Of a stretch of DNA of 64,000 nt, positions 17,367-25,017 are shown piece after piece. This DNA is from GCA-003244245 sp963822695 (GTDB lineage Bacteria; Actinomycetota; Actinomycetes; Mycobacteriales; Pseudonocardiaceae), in the NCBI GenBank assembly GCA_963822695.1, contig CAWGJH010000008.1:310001-374000 (forward strand), read 5' to 3'. Position numbers and translations under genes: made by a program. Below the pieces are notes generated by a model, which was not told where the DNA came from, did no database searches, and worked only from the letters and a program-made list of their open reading frames with translations. Position 1 is the first letter of the stretch. The number at the start of each line of letters is the position of its first letter.

Positions 17367-18482
17367 TCACCGGGCCGGCCTCGTCAACAGCTGCCGGTCC
17401 TGGCGCGGCGCGGTGAGGGGGATCGAGGCGTTCTGGGCTCCCGTCCATGTGCCGAGTGCGATCTCAGCGGTGATGCCGGGTCCGAAACCTGCGATCAGAC
17501 CCTGGGCGTTGTCCCGCACCCCGCCATGCTCAAACAGCCGTCGGATAGCGTCGAGAACGACGGCGCTGGCGATGTTTCCGTACTCGGTGAGGGTGGCCCT
17601 GCTGAAGCGGAGAGCCTCGGCTTCCACGTGGAGGAAGCGGCACAGGTCGTTCAGGATCCGCGGCCCGCCCGCGTGCACGATGTAGAAGTCCAGCCGGGAG
17701 ACGTCCCAGCCGTGCCGCTCGGCGAAGGACCGCAGGGCGGGCGCGAGGGGCTTCATGGTGGTGGGCACCCGTTTGTCCAGTAGGAAGTGGAAGCCGGTTT
17801 CGCGCACGCTGTAGGCGATCCAGTCCTCGGTGTCAGGCACCAGGTGAGAGCCGTTGCTGACCAGGCGAATGCCCACACCGCCCTGACCGCGTACCACCGC
17901 CGCTGCCACCGCGTCCCCGAACAGGCCGTTGGACAGCAACGAACCAACCCCGACATCGGTGGGCTGGTAGCACAGCGAGCAGAACTCGCACGCCACGATC
18001 AGCGCGTTGGCATGCGGGTAGGCGGTGCAGAAGTCGTGGGCGCGGTTGATGGCCATCCCGCCCGCGGCGCAGCCGAACTGCGCGATGGGCATCTGCCGGG
18101 TGTCACTGCGAAAACCCATACTGTTGATCAACCAGGCCGTGAGCGACGGCATCATGAACCCCGTACAGGACACGTAGACGATCAGACCGACGCCCTCGGG
18201 CTCCACGCGGGCGTTGGCTAACGCGCGGCGAACGACTTCTGGCACACGCGCCTTGGCCTCCTGCTCGTACACCATGTTGCGGGCTTGGAAACCGGGATGT
18301 CGCAACGTCTGCTCGATCGACTGAACGATGTGCCGCTTGCGCACTCCGGTGTTCTCGATCAACCGCAGGACGAGGGCCAGTTGCGGGTGGTCGGCGTGCA
18401 GCCTGCGCGCCAGGTCCAGGGTCTGCGCAGCGGTAATCACATGCTCGGGAACGGCGACGGCCGGTCTGCACAAGGTTGCCAT
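17367..18482 (-). CDS. rppA: Type III polyketide synthase, 1,3,6,8-tetrahydroxynaphthalene synthase
   Basis: This 371-residue chalcone-synthase-like enzyme condenses five malonyl-CoA units to tetrahydroxynaphthalene. It opens MATLCRPAVAVPEHVIT as RppA proteins do. The nucleophile is Cys138 in QFGCAAGG, the RppA-type second Cys106 is in YVSCTGFMMPS, and the catalytic His and Asn lie in YIVHAGGPRI and LTEYGNIASA. The signature FGPGITAE is present. ATG 18482 is preceded by GGGGGGAG and matches the family start, so the longer open frame was rejected. With the downstream P450 it forms a minimal pigment-type cluster flanked by XRE cassettes. Confidence 0.94.
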   Translation of the reverse strand: MATLCRPAVAVPEHVITAAQTLDLARRLHADHPQLALVLRLIENTGVRKRHIVQSIEQTLRHPGFQARNMVYEQEAKARVPEVVRRALANARVEPEGVGLIVYVSCTGFMMPSLTAWLINSMGFRSDTRQMPIAQFGCAAGGMAINRAHDFCTAYPHANALIVACEFCSLCYQPTDVGVGSLLSNGLFGDAVAAAVVRGQGGVGIRLVSNGSHLVPDTEDWIAYSVRETGFHFLLDKRVPTTMKPLAPALRSFAERHGWDVSRLDFYIVHAGGPRILNDLCRFLHVEAEALRFSRATLTEYGNIASAVVLDAIRRLFEHGGVRDNAQGLIAGFGPGITAEIALGTWTGAQNASIPLTAPRQDRQLLTRPAR

Positions 18483-19054
18483 TCTGATCTCTACTCCCCC
18501 CAGCTGCGATCGATGTGTACGTACCCGTGTGCCGCTACCCTCTTTTGTCGAGGGCGGCGCCGGTGCCCTTACTGAGCAAGGTCGCCCAGAATCCAACGTC
18601 GGCTTCATGGTCGGTTATCGATATCACTCCTCCAAAGATCAGCGTAGGCGCACACGCACGACTGCGGACGCTACTGACTGGCAGGGAGTAATCGGTATTC
18701 GGCTCGTACGTCGTTGATTGGCGTCCCGGAAGACCCCCTCGCATTAAAGTACCGGTAGGACAGCTTGGGGCCAACGTCACCTAGCGCCTAGGATATTTTT
18801 GATCCGTCTGGATCTCTAACGACCTAAGATTAGCAGCGTGCCTCAAGGCCCGTACAGTCACCCGAAAGTGGGTGGTTGGCGACTCCACGTTCTAATCACT
18901 TCTGTTGAGAACAAAATAATCGCGTATTCAACCGACCTAGCTGTGAATACTGACAGAGATTATCTCTCGCGAAGCGCTGTCGCCCTTTCAGTGGCACTGT
19001 CAGGTTGGCGGGGTTGGGGTGTTCGGTGCCTGGTGTGGGGGTCAGGCTGGGTTC
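18483..19054. other. Non-coding stretch upstream of rppA
   Basis: About 570 bases separate rppA from the IS6 fragment. Much of it (18700-18970) is richer in A+T than the surroundings, as expected of a promoter region, but no convincing -35/-10 pair, operator or gene can be identified. Confidence 0.5.
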
Positions 19055-19186
19055 GTGGATGTCACGCCGTCGTCGTTGTACAAGGGGCACCGCTACCCGG
19101 TGGAGATACTCAGCCACTGTGTGTGTCTGTATCACCGGTTTCCGCTGAGCTTGCGAGAGGTGGATGGTTTCGCGTTCCAGTTCTGA
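19055..19186 (+). pseudogene. IS6-family transposase N-terminal fragment
   Basis: The frame reads SLYKGHRYPVEILSHCVCLY and HRFPLSLREVDGF before a TGA. This is the start of IS6/IS26-type transposases (YKGHRYPVEIISHCVWLYHRFPLSFREVE). Only about 43 codons remain; the catalytic domain is absent and the fragment overlaps the decayed gene on the opposite strand. Confidence 0.7.
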
Positions 19187-19220
19187 GGTTTCTGGCCGCG
19201 GCCGGGTTCAGAGCCGCGTG

Positions 19221-19992
19221 CTATCCGGTCAGGTTGGCGAGGTAGGACTTGCTGACGCTCCAGGGCGTCAATTCGATGCCGAAGGCGCCATGGTTGCCAT
19301 CTTGGAGGTGGACCAGTTTGCCGGACAGGTGGACGGTGTCTCCTTTCCAGCAGGCGCCGGTGTAGGCGCCGAGGTAGGCGCCGAGGTAGGAGCGCAGGTA
19401 GGTGATCCGGCGGGCGAAGGCTTCCGGCTCGTCGACGGTCGAGGTCAGGATCGTCTGGACGTTGATCCGGTAGAGAGCGGGGGTGGTCAGGCCCTGGAAC
19501 TTGCGCCCTTCGGCCGAACAGGTCGGCCTGTCCGCGCTCGATGATGCGCGCGATGATCGCCAGGAGGTCTGACCCGGCGCGTGTGCCGGTCACGCGGTCG
19601 GGTTCGGTGGCGATGTCGGTCAGGACCGTGCGGGCTGAGTAGTGGGTGGCGATGTCCTGGCGAGGCAGCCCGGTGATCACGCGGCTCAGCACCGGGGAGT
19701 AGACGTAGCACTCGGGCCGATCGGCCAGGATGCCGAAGGACTTGGACACGACGGTGTTCTGCCGGTAGGTCCGGCCGAACAGCCGCCGGTCGCCCCGGGG
19801 GTCGGGGTGGTACTTGACGGAGCCGAGGTAGTGGCCGTCCGGGTGGACGTCACCGATGACCTTGAAGATCACCCCGTGGCGGTCCAGCAGGTAGTCGCGG
19901 TCACGGACGGCCCGCTCCGGTGCGGGTGGCTTGGTCGGTGAACGCGGCGAGGGTGGGGAAGGTGTCGGTGTGGATGGCGCCGGAGGACTCAT
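19221..19992 (-). pseudogene. Frameshifted conserved protein (possible nucleotidyltransferase-like)
   Basis: The first ~165 codons read RDRDYLLDRHGVIFKVIGDV, then GHYLGSVKYHPDPRGDRRLF and VVSKSFGILADRPECYVYSP. After a frameshift near 19505 the homologous reading continues KFQGLTTPALYRINVQTI and ITYLRSYLGAYLGAYTGAC to a stop at 19221. Both parts look like genuine protein, so one indel has broken the gene, or the reading has an error. I recall similar actinobacterial proteins annotated as nucleotidyltransferase-like, but no DNA polymerase beta motif (GSxxxG...DxD) is clear. The 5' end overlaps the phosphotransferase-like gene. Confidence 0.5.
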
Positions 19993-20488
19993 ACTGCTCC
20001 AATCCCTGCGTGAACAGGGTCCTGCGGTACTGCCACTTGGTGTGCTTGTCCGGGCGGGTGGCGTCTCTCGGGCGCATCAGGGCCAGGAAGAAGAAGCATT
20101 TGACCAGCAGGAACTCGCTGATGAACCCGCGAAGCGGGCGGCCGGTGACCTTAAGCGCGGTCTGGTCTAGTGCGGCGAGGTAGCGCTCGCGCTGGTCGGT
20201 GGTGAACCGGTAGCTCTTGGTGCCGCCCTTGAACGGCACGATCTCCAGCATGGGATAGACGTCATAGCCAAGTGGCGCCAGCCCGTGGTGCTGCCAGTCG
20301 ATCACCCCGCCGTCGAAGACATTGGGAAGGCCGTAGTCCAGGTGGCTGCGGCACATGGGCACCCCGGCCAGCCGGTCGGCCGCGTGGTCCATCGCTGTTC
20401 GCACGGGCAGGGTGTCCAGGTCGGGGTTTTCGGCGAAGACGTTCTCGGTGAAGCCGGCCCGCTCGAACCACTCCCCCAGCGGCTGCAC
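19901..20488 (-). CDS. Aminoglycoside-phosphotransferase-like protein, probably N-terminally truncated
   Basis: The 195 residues contain CRSHLDYGLPNVFDGGVIDW, close to the HxDxxxxN catalytic loop and the following metal-binding Asp of APH/choline-kinase-like phosphotransferases, then helical C-terminal sequence. An intact member would be about 300 residues, with an ATP-binding lobe before this region. Upstream the frame stays open only to about 20550, where an ISL3 transposase fragment begins. The gene has therefore probably lost its N-lobe to an insertion and is unlikely to be active. It and the next gene on this strand overlap and were likely an operon. Confidence 0.5.
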   Translation of the reverse strand: MQPLGEWFERAGFTENVFAENPDLDTLPVRTAMDHAADRLAGVPMCRSHLDYGLPNVFDGGVIDWQHHGLAPLGYDVYPMLEIVPFKGGTKSYRFTTDQRERYLAALDQTALKVTGRPLRGFISEFLLVKCFFFLALMRPRDATRPDKHTKWQYRRTLFTQGLEQYESSGAIHTDTFPTLAAFTDQATRTGAGRP

Positions 20489-20594
20489 GCCGCCCGGGAT
20501 CAGCTGGACTGCACGGGCGTGCGTCAGGTCGGGGTGACGAGACCTCCGCTCGCAGAGGCCAAGACTACGTGAGCATCATCGCCGACCTCGAGAG

Positions 20595-20735
20595 GACTTT
20601 CAAGTCTTCTACGACCAGCACCCCCGCTACGCACCCGAGTACCTCCGACGCTGGTGCTACGGCGCGAAACGCTCCCGCCTGCAACCACCGCGGCTAAACT
20701 CCAACTACCCAGCGGGTTCTCGTCCTGATCGCTGA
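20595..20735 (+). pseudogene. ISL3-family transposase fragment
   Basis: The frame reads DFQVFYDQHPRYAPEYLRRW followed by CYGAKRSRLQP. This is a central segment of ISL3 transposases (FEVFYDAHPRYTPEYLKRWCYGAKRSRLQPMKDF). It is cut at both ends and lies between the truncated phosphotransferase gene and XRE copy 4. Confidence 0.68.
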
Positions 20736-20823
20736 TCTTCTTTGTACCCAGCAAGCGGATCGCGATGGCGAAGAGGCGAGCGAAACTTGATCCTCACCGA
20801 CCTACACGCCGCTGCTACCTCAG

Positions 20824-22224
20824 TTACACCGTCACCAAGCCTCTCGCTCGTTCCAAGAAGTCTCCCACTGCGGGCACCTTGGCGTGCGGCGCCATTTGAT
20901 GACAGAGGTCGCGGAGACGACCTATACTTCGGTTGGAATCCAGGCTTTCGGCCAGATTGATTGCCTCGACGCCCCGGGCAGCGGCGGCATCGAGATTACG
21001 CTGCTTGCCTGAGCGAGCCAGAGCATGAGCCAAGTGGATCGAGAACAGCTGTCGGTCACGAACGAAGGACTCGTCAAGTAATTCTATGCCTTCCTCCAGA
21101 AAAGCCGCCGCTCGTTCAGGGTGTCCTAGTTGTAACAGGCAGTTTCCAGCACAGGCGGTGATATCCGCTGGGCTGACCCAGTACAGCCAGGGTGGATCGT
21201 CGTCCTGCGGCTCGACGTGGCTGCGAGCTTTCGAAACTGCCGCAGTACAACCCGATGCGTCCCGCATGGTCCCCAGAGCATATGCCTGCCGAATGTAGAG
21301 TTCTGAGAGCAGGCGCGGCGCCGCCCCACCTCGTATCCCCGCAAAAGCGGTCTGGACGAGCGTGACGGCTTCTACGGGCCGCCCCTCACGCGCGGCCTGG
21401 TGCGCCATACAGCTCAGGATGTGGGCACCCAGTGGCCGGTCACCGGCGGTGTGCGCAGCTCGCAGGGCGGCGATGTAGTAGCGCTGCGCCAGCGCCTGCT
21501 GTCCCGCATCATAGGCTGCCCAGCCCGTAAACTGCCCAAGTTCGGCGAGGGCAACGTGGAGCTTGCGGCCGGTGGGCTCATCGTAGGAGGCCTGATCCAG
21601 CAGTCCGGCGACCCAGCCGAACTCGTGCCGTGCCAGGGAGAGCACCGTGCCGCCGCCGGCGACATCATCCATCGCGCGCAACTCGGCGATCATGGGTGGG
21701 AGCCGGTCGGTCAACACACCCGACACCCGATGCCCCGACAATCCAGATACCAGCGCTCCCGGCCCGTGGATCAGCCATTGATGCGCCGGAGCGGTCAAGG
21801 CCATGCCAGTCAGGAACACAACGTGTCGGCGCTTCACCCGGCCACCACCTTTCAGTACGACTGCCACCTCGACGGTACCTCGGTGGCTCCATGGTGCGGT
21901 GAGCACGGGATCGTGCTCAGGATCGTCGGGCACTCCGTCAGCCGTGTCCGAATCGAGCAGTTGGCCGCCCGCCCGTGGCTCCGAGCTACTTGTTGATCGT
22001 CCGTCCTCGACCGTCTGTCCTTCGGCGAGCATGGCGTCCAGCTCGTCAACCGACACGGCGAGGGCCTCGGCTAACTTCGGCCGGCACCACGGTTGCGGTG
22101 TCGTCTCCCCTGCTTCCCAGCGCACCACCGTGGAACGCTCGACTCCGAGCACCTCGGCGAGCTGCTCTTGGGTGTAGCCGACCGCTCTGCGGCGCTCAGC
22201 TAACGCGCGGCGTTTCATTGTCAC
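20824..22224 (-). CDS. XRE/TPR-like transcriptional regulator, cassette copy 4
   Basis: This 466-residue protein is nearly identical to copy 1 through both the XRE domain and the TPR-like part (shared AQRYYIAALRAAHTAGDRPL and VEPQDDDPPWLYWVSPADIT), which suggests recent duplication or conversion. It differs in the linker (AEGQTVEDGRSTSSSEPRAG). It starts at GTG 22224 (VTMKRRALAERRR) with GGGGAGGAG upstream. It is divergent from the leader ORF and small-protein gene copy 4, and thus part of a complete cassette. DNA target and inducer are unknown. Confidence 0.88.
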   Translation of the reverse strand: MTMKRRALAERRRAVGYTQEQLAEVLGVERSTVVRWEAGETTPQPWCRPKLAEALAVSVDELDAMLAEGQTVEDGRSTSSSEPRAGGQLLDSDTADGVPDDPEHDPVLTAPWSHRGTVEVAVVLKGGGRVKRRHVVFLTGMALTAPAHQWLIHGPGALVSGLSGHRVSGVLTDRLPPMIAELRAMDDVAGGGTVLSLARHEFGWVAGLLDQASYDEPTGRKLHVALAELGQFTGWAAYDAGQQALAQRYYIAALRAAHTAGDRPLGAHILSCMAHQAAREGRPVEAVTLVQTAFAGIRGGAAPRLLSELYIRQAYALGTMRDASGCTAAVSKARSHVEPQDDDPPWLYWVSPADITACAGNCLLQLGHPERAAAFLEEGIELLDESFVRDRQLFSIHLAHALARSGKQRNLDAAAARGVEAINLAESLDSNRSIGRLRDLCHQMAPHAKVPAVGDFLERARGLVTV

Positions 22225-22547
22225 GGTGGTAAGGCTCCTCCCCGGGAGAAAGATCCAGCGTAGCGACCTGCTGACAGCACGCAGCGTTGCCGCTCACCCG
22301 TGATCGGTCCAGCTCCGCCGCACCCGCGATCACGGATACGTCAGAGGGACTGGGTGCCTCACCGATGCTGTAGTCCCCACCGGGATAACCGTCTTGACTT
22401 ATGTCCGTGGCCCCAGGGCCGGGTTGCACGCTGAGCTGGTGTGTCCGATGCGGGATCGCCCCCACCCGCTTTCACCTGCCTGGTGTCCCCGGTCCTGGGT
22501 GCCGTCCACGCAAGACACCACACAGACAGGTTAAGATCACGTGCAGC

Positions 22548-22586
22548 ATGAGGACGGCCCTGGTAGCGCATTATTTCGAGCCGTGA
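22548..22586 (+). CDS. 12-residue leader ORF of cassette copy 4
   Basis: The ORF encodes MRTALVAHYFEP with the TGA (22584-22586) overlapping the GTG of the small gene by GTGA, exactly as in copy 3. The two leader peptides share MRTALVA and the final EP while the middle differs. Conserved length and overlap rather than sequence point to translational coupling. Confidence 0.5.
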   Translation: MRTALVAHYFEP

Positions 22587-22915
22587 ACAACGTCTGGCAG
22601 ACTCGCTGTCATGTTATTTTGGAACAGCTTGAGGCGCTTGCTCGCCAGCTAAGAAAAGAGCAACAAATTCCGCCAACGGTACTCGACGAGCAGACAGTTC
22701 GGTTGCTTGTTGGTGTGATCATGGTGCTGCGTCAGCACCGAGTCAACAAATTGGGCCAGTGCAAATATTGCGCATGGACCAGTCGGACGTGGTGGTTCTG
22801 GCATAGGCGACCGCAGTGCACGGTCTATCTGAGTCTCGACTTCGCCATGAGCCAACCTCTCGATCTGGTGTGGGGATCGTTGCTCGCGGACCATAAGCGC
22901 CCAAGACTTCGGTGA
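22583..22915 (+). CDS. Small Cys/His/Trp-rich protein of the XRE cassette (copy 4)
   Basis: This is the third copy of the 110-residue protein. It retains the helical N-terminus (LEALARQLRKEQQIPPTVLD), the C-x2-C-x10-H-x4-C motif with four Trp, and YLSLDFAMSQPLDLVWGS. Substitutions between copies concentrate in helix surfaces and spare the Cys, His and Trp residues, as expected for a folded metal-binding domain. After the stop a shifted frame continues as FGEVLDWTVKQEHPTNW, possibly a former C-terminal extension. Function unknown. Confidence 0.72.
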   Translation: MNNVWQTRCHVILEQLEALARQLRKEQQIPPTVLDEQTVRLLVGVIMVLRQHRVNKLGQCKYCAWTSRTWWFWHRRPQCTVYLSLDFAMSQPLDLVWGSLLADHKRPRLR

Positions 22916-23135
22916 AGTGCTGGACTGGACCGTCAAACAGGAGCACCCAACAAACTGGCCAGTGCGGAGCCGACTTAATTTGCTCGCATCGCATCTCCAC
23001 GATGACGCTACCGTTCGTCTCACTACCCCGCCCTCCGCCAGCTCCACCGGTGATGCCCCGACCAGGGCGAGCTGTTCACCCGCGCCGACGCCGCCGGCAA
23101 CCGCAGCTTGATAGTGCCTGTAGCCGCCGTGCTGA

Positions 23136-23785
23136 TCAGCCTGGCGAAGCTAGGCTTGATGAACCTTGGTAGTCGTGGGTGGTGACGGGTCGTGCTGGGT
23201 CATCGAGCCACACCCACTGGCCCTCGGCGGTGACGGTTATGCCGTACCGGTCGCGGTGTGGCCGGCCGGCTTGTTGCCACCAGGAGTAGGCGTTGATCAC
23301 TTCGTTGAAGAGTTGGCGTGTTCCGGCTTGGCGGACGGTGTTGTCGTGGACGCAGGCCCAGGAGTCGGGCGCGAGCAGCCACAGGGTGGACAGGTGCACC
23401 GAGCAGGTGGCGATCACCCGGTCGTAGGGTGCACCGGGTGGGTAGCCCTTTGCCCCGTCGCCGGTGACGACCAGCGGCGTGCGCCCGGCCCGGGTGAGGT
23501 TGTGGCGCGCGGTGTCCGCCACGACGGTGTCCGCCACGACGGGGTCGACCTCGACGCTGACCACTCGGTCATCGCCGAGCTGGTGGGCCAGCAGGGCAGC
23601 GGTCCACCCGGTGCCAGTGCCGATCTCCAGGATCCGCTGCCCGGGTTGGGGATCAAGGTGGCCGAGCATGGTGAACACCACGGCGGGCATCGAGCAGGAG
23701 CTGCTGATCGGGTAGCCGTGCTCGGAGGAGGCCGCCCCATCGTGCAGCTGGGTGATGACCGAGTCGTCGCTGTCATGCAGGACAC
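23136..23785 (-). pseudogene. PIMT-like methyltransferase remnant with internal deletion
   Basis: The frame shows the L-isoaspartyl methyltransferase-like SAM core: SSSCSMPAVVFTMLGHL, then ILEIGTGTGWTAALLAHQLG and DRVIATCSVHL. It then jumps directly to STLWLLAPDSWACVHDNTVR and GITVTAEGQWVWLDDPARPV, which belongs to the far C-terminal part of the longer methyltransferases encoded beside ATP-grasp RiPP maturases (about 390 residues). Some 50-100 residues are missing at the junction and the N-terminus is cut. It follows directly on the tail of XRE cassette 4. The frame is open, so a shortened product could still be made. Confidence 0.6.
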
Positions 23786-23826
23786 CGTGACAGCCGTGAT
23801 TCTGAGGGCTAAAGTCCCACTCGAAG

Positions 23827-23843
23827 ATACCCCTGTAGGGTAT
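23827..23843 (+). promoter_or_regulatory. CsoR/CstR-like operator ATACCCCTGTAGGGTAT
   Basis: The palindrome ATACCC...GGGTAT ends seven bases before the permease GTG start at 23851. CsoR-family repressors (copper CsoR, persulfide CstR, nickel RcnR) bind G/C-tract sites of the form TACCC-N-GGGTA. A -10 element would overlap the site, so occupancy should block transcription of a nearly leaderless mRNA. No CsoR gene is adjacent in the window. Confidence 0.55.
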
Positions 23844-23850
23844 AGAGGCG

Positions 23851-25017
23851 GTGGTTGCCGTGGGCGCGATCGGTCACGCGCTGGCGTTGGCCGGATCGAT
23901 GACCTGGGCGATCCTGTGGGCGTTGATCCTCGGGTTCGCCCTGTCCGCAGTGGTGCAGGCGGTGGTACCCAAGTCCACGATCGTGCGCCTGCTCGGTGAC
24001 GACCGCTCCCATACCCTCGCGATCGCCGCCGTCCTGGGAGCCGCGTCCTCGTCGTGCTCCTACGCTGCGGTGGCGTTGGCCCGGTCGTTGTTCCGCAAAG
24101 GCGCGAATTTCACCGCAGCAATGGCCTTCGAGATCGCGTCCACCAACCTGGTGATCGAACTCGGCGTGCTCCTGGCGCTACTGATGGGCTGGCAGTTCAC
24201 TGCCGCCGAGTTCGTCGGCGGCCCGATCATGATCGTGCTCGTCGCCGTGCTGTTCCGGCTCTTCGTCCGCCAGCAGCTCATCGACAAAGCCCGCGAACAG
24301 GCCAACAAAGGCCTCGCCGGCTCCATGGAGGGCCACGCCGCGATGGACATGTCCGTTCAGACCGAGGGCTCGCTCTGGGTCAGGCTGATCTCGGCGGAGG
24401 GATTTACCGCTGTGGCGCACGTGTTCGTCATGGAATGGGCCGCGATCCTGCGCGATCTCGTGATCGGACTCCTCATGGCTGGGGCCGTCGGCGCATGGGT
24501 GCCTGAATCGTGGTGGCGTGCCTTCTTCTTCACCGATCACCCAGTGGCCTCGGCGCTGTGGGGACCGATCGTCGGGCCGATCGTATCGATCCTCAGCTTC
24601 GTCTGCTCGATCGGCAACGTCCCACTGGCGGCCGTGCTGTGGAACGGCGGCATCAGCTTCGGCGGCGTGGTCGCGTTCCTCTTCGCCGACCTGCTGATCC
24701 TGCCGATCCTCGCCATCTACCGGCGCTACTACGGAACTCGGATGGCGCTAGTGCTGCTGGGCACCTTCTATACCGCTATGGTTGGCGCCGGATATCTCGT
24801 GGAACTCCTCTTCGGCGTCACCGGGTTGATACCCACCCAACGCTCGGCGAGGGTGATGACCGAAAGCATCTCCGGGGGCATAGCGTGGAACTACACCACC
24901 GGGCTCAACATCGCCTTCCTCATCCTTGCCACCGTGCTCGTCGTGCGATTCGTGCGCACCGGTGGGATCACCATGCTCAGCATGATGGGAGGCTCACCGG
25001 GAACTGGGGCTCACTGA
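23851..25017 (+). CDS. Permease of the DUF318/UPF0718 family
   Basis: This 388-residue polytopic membrane protein has about eight to ten helices in two pseudo-symmetrical halves. The family-typical signatures are AASSSCSYAAVALARSLFRK with the following AFEIASTNLV, and CSIGNVPLAAVLWNGGISFG with FLFADLLILP. The Cys residues in both halves are conserved in related permeases. The cytosolic loop between them is Met/charge rich. Substrate is unknown; the CsoR/CstR-like operator suggests a thiophilic metal or a sulfur species. The 3' end overlaps the convergent Mrp gene by 24 bases. Confidence 0.85.
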   Translation: MVAVGAIGHALALAGSMTWAILWALILGFALSAVVQAVVPKSTIVRLLGDDRSHTLAIAAVLGAASSSCSYAAVALARSLFRKGANFTAAMAFEIASTNLVIELGVLLALLMGWQFTAAEFVGGPIMIVLVAVLFRLFVRQQLIDKAREQANKGLAGSMEGHAAMDMSVQTEGSLWVRLISAEGFTAVAHVFVMEWAAILRDLVIGLLMAGAVGAWVPESWWRAFFFTDHPVASALWGPIVGPIVSILSFVCSIGNVPLAAVLWNGGISFGGVVAFLFADLLILPILAIYRRYYGTRMALVLLGTFYTAMVGAGYLVELLFGVTGLIPTQRSARVMTESISGGIAWNYTTGLNIAFLILATVLVVRFVRTGGITMLSMMGGSPGTGAH

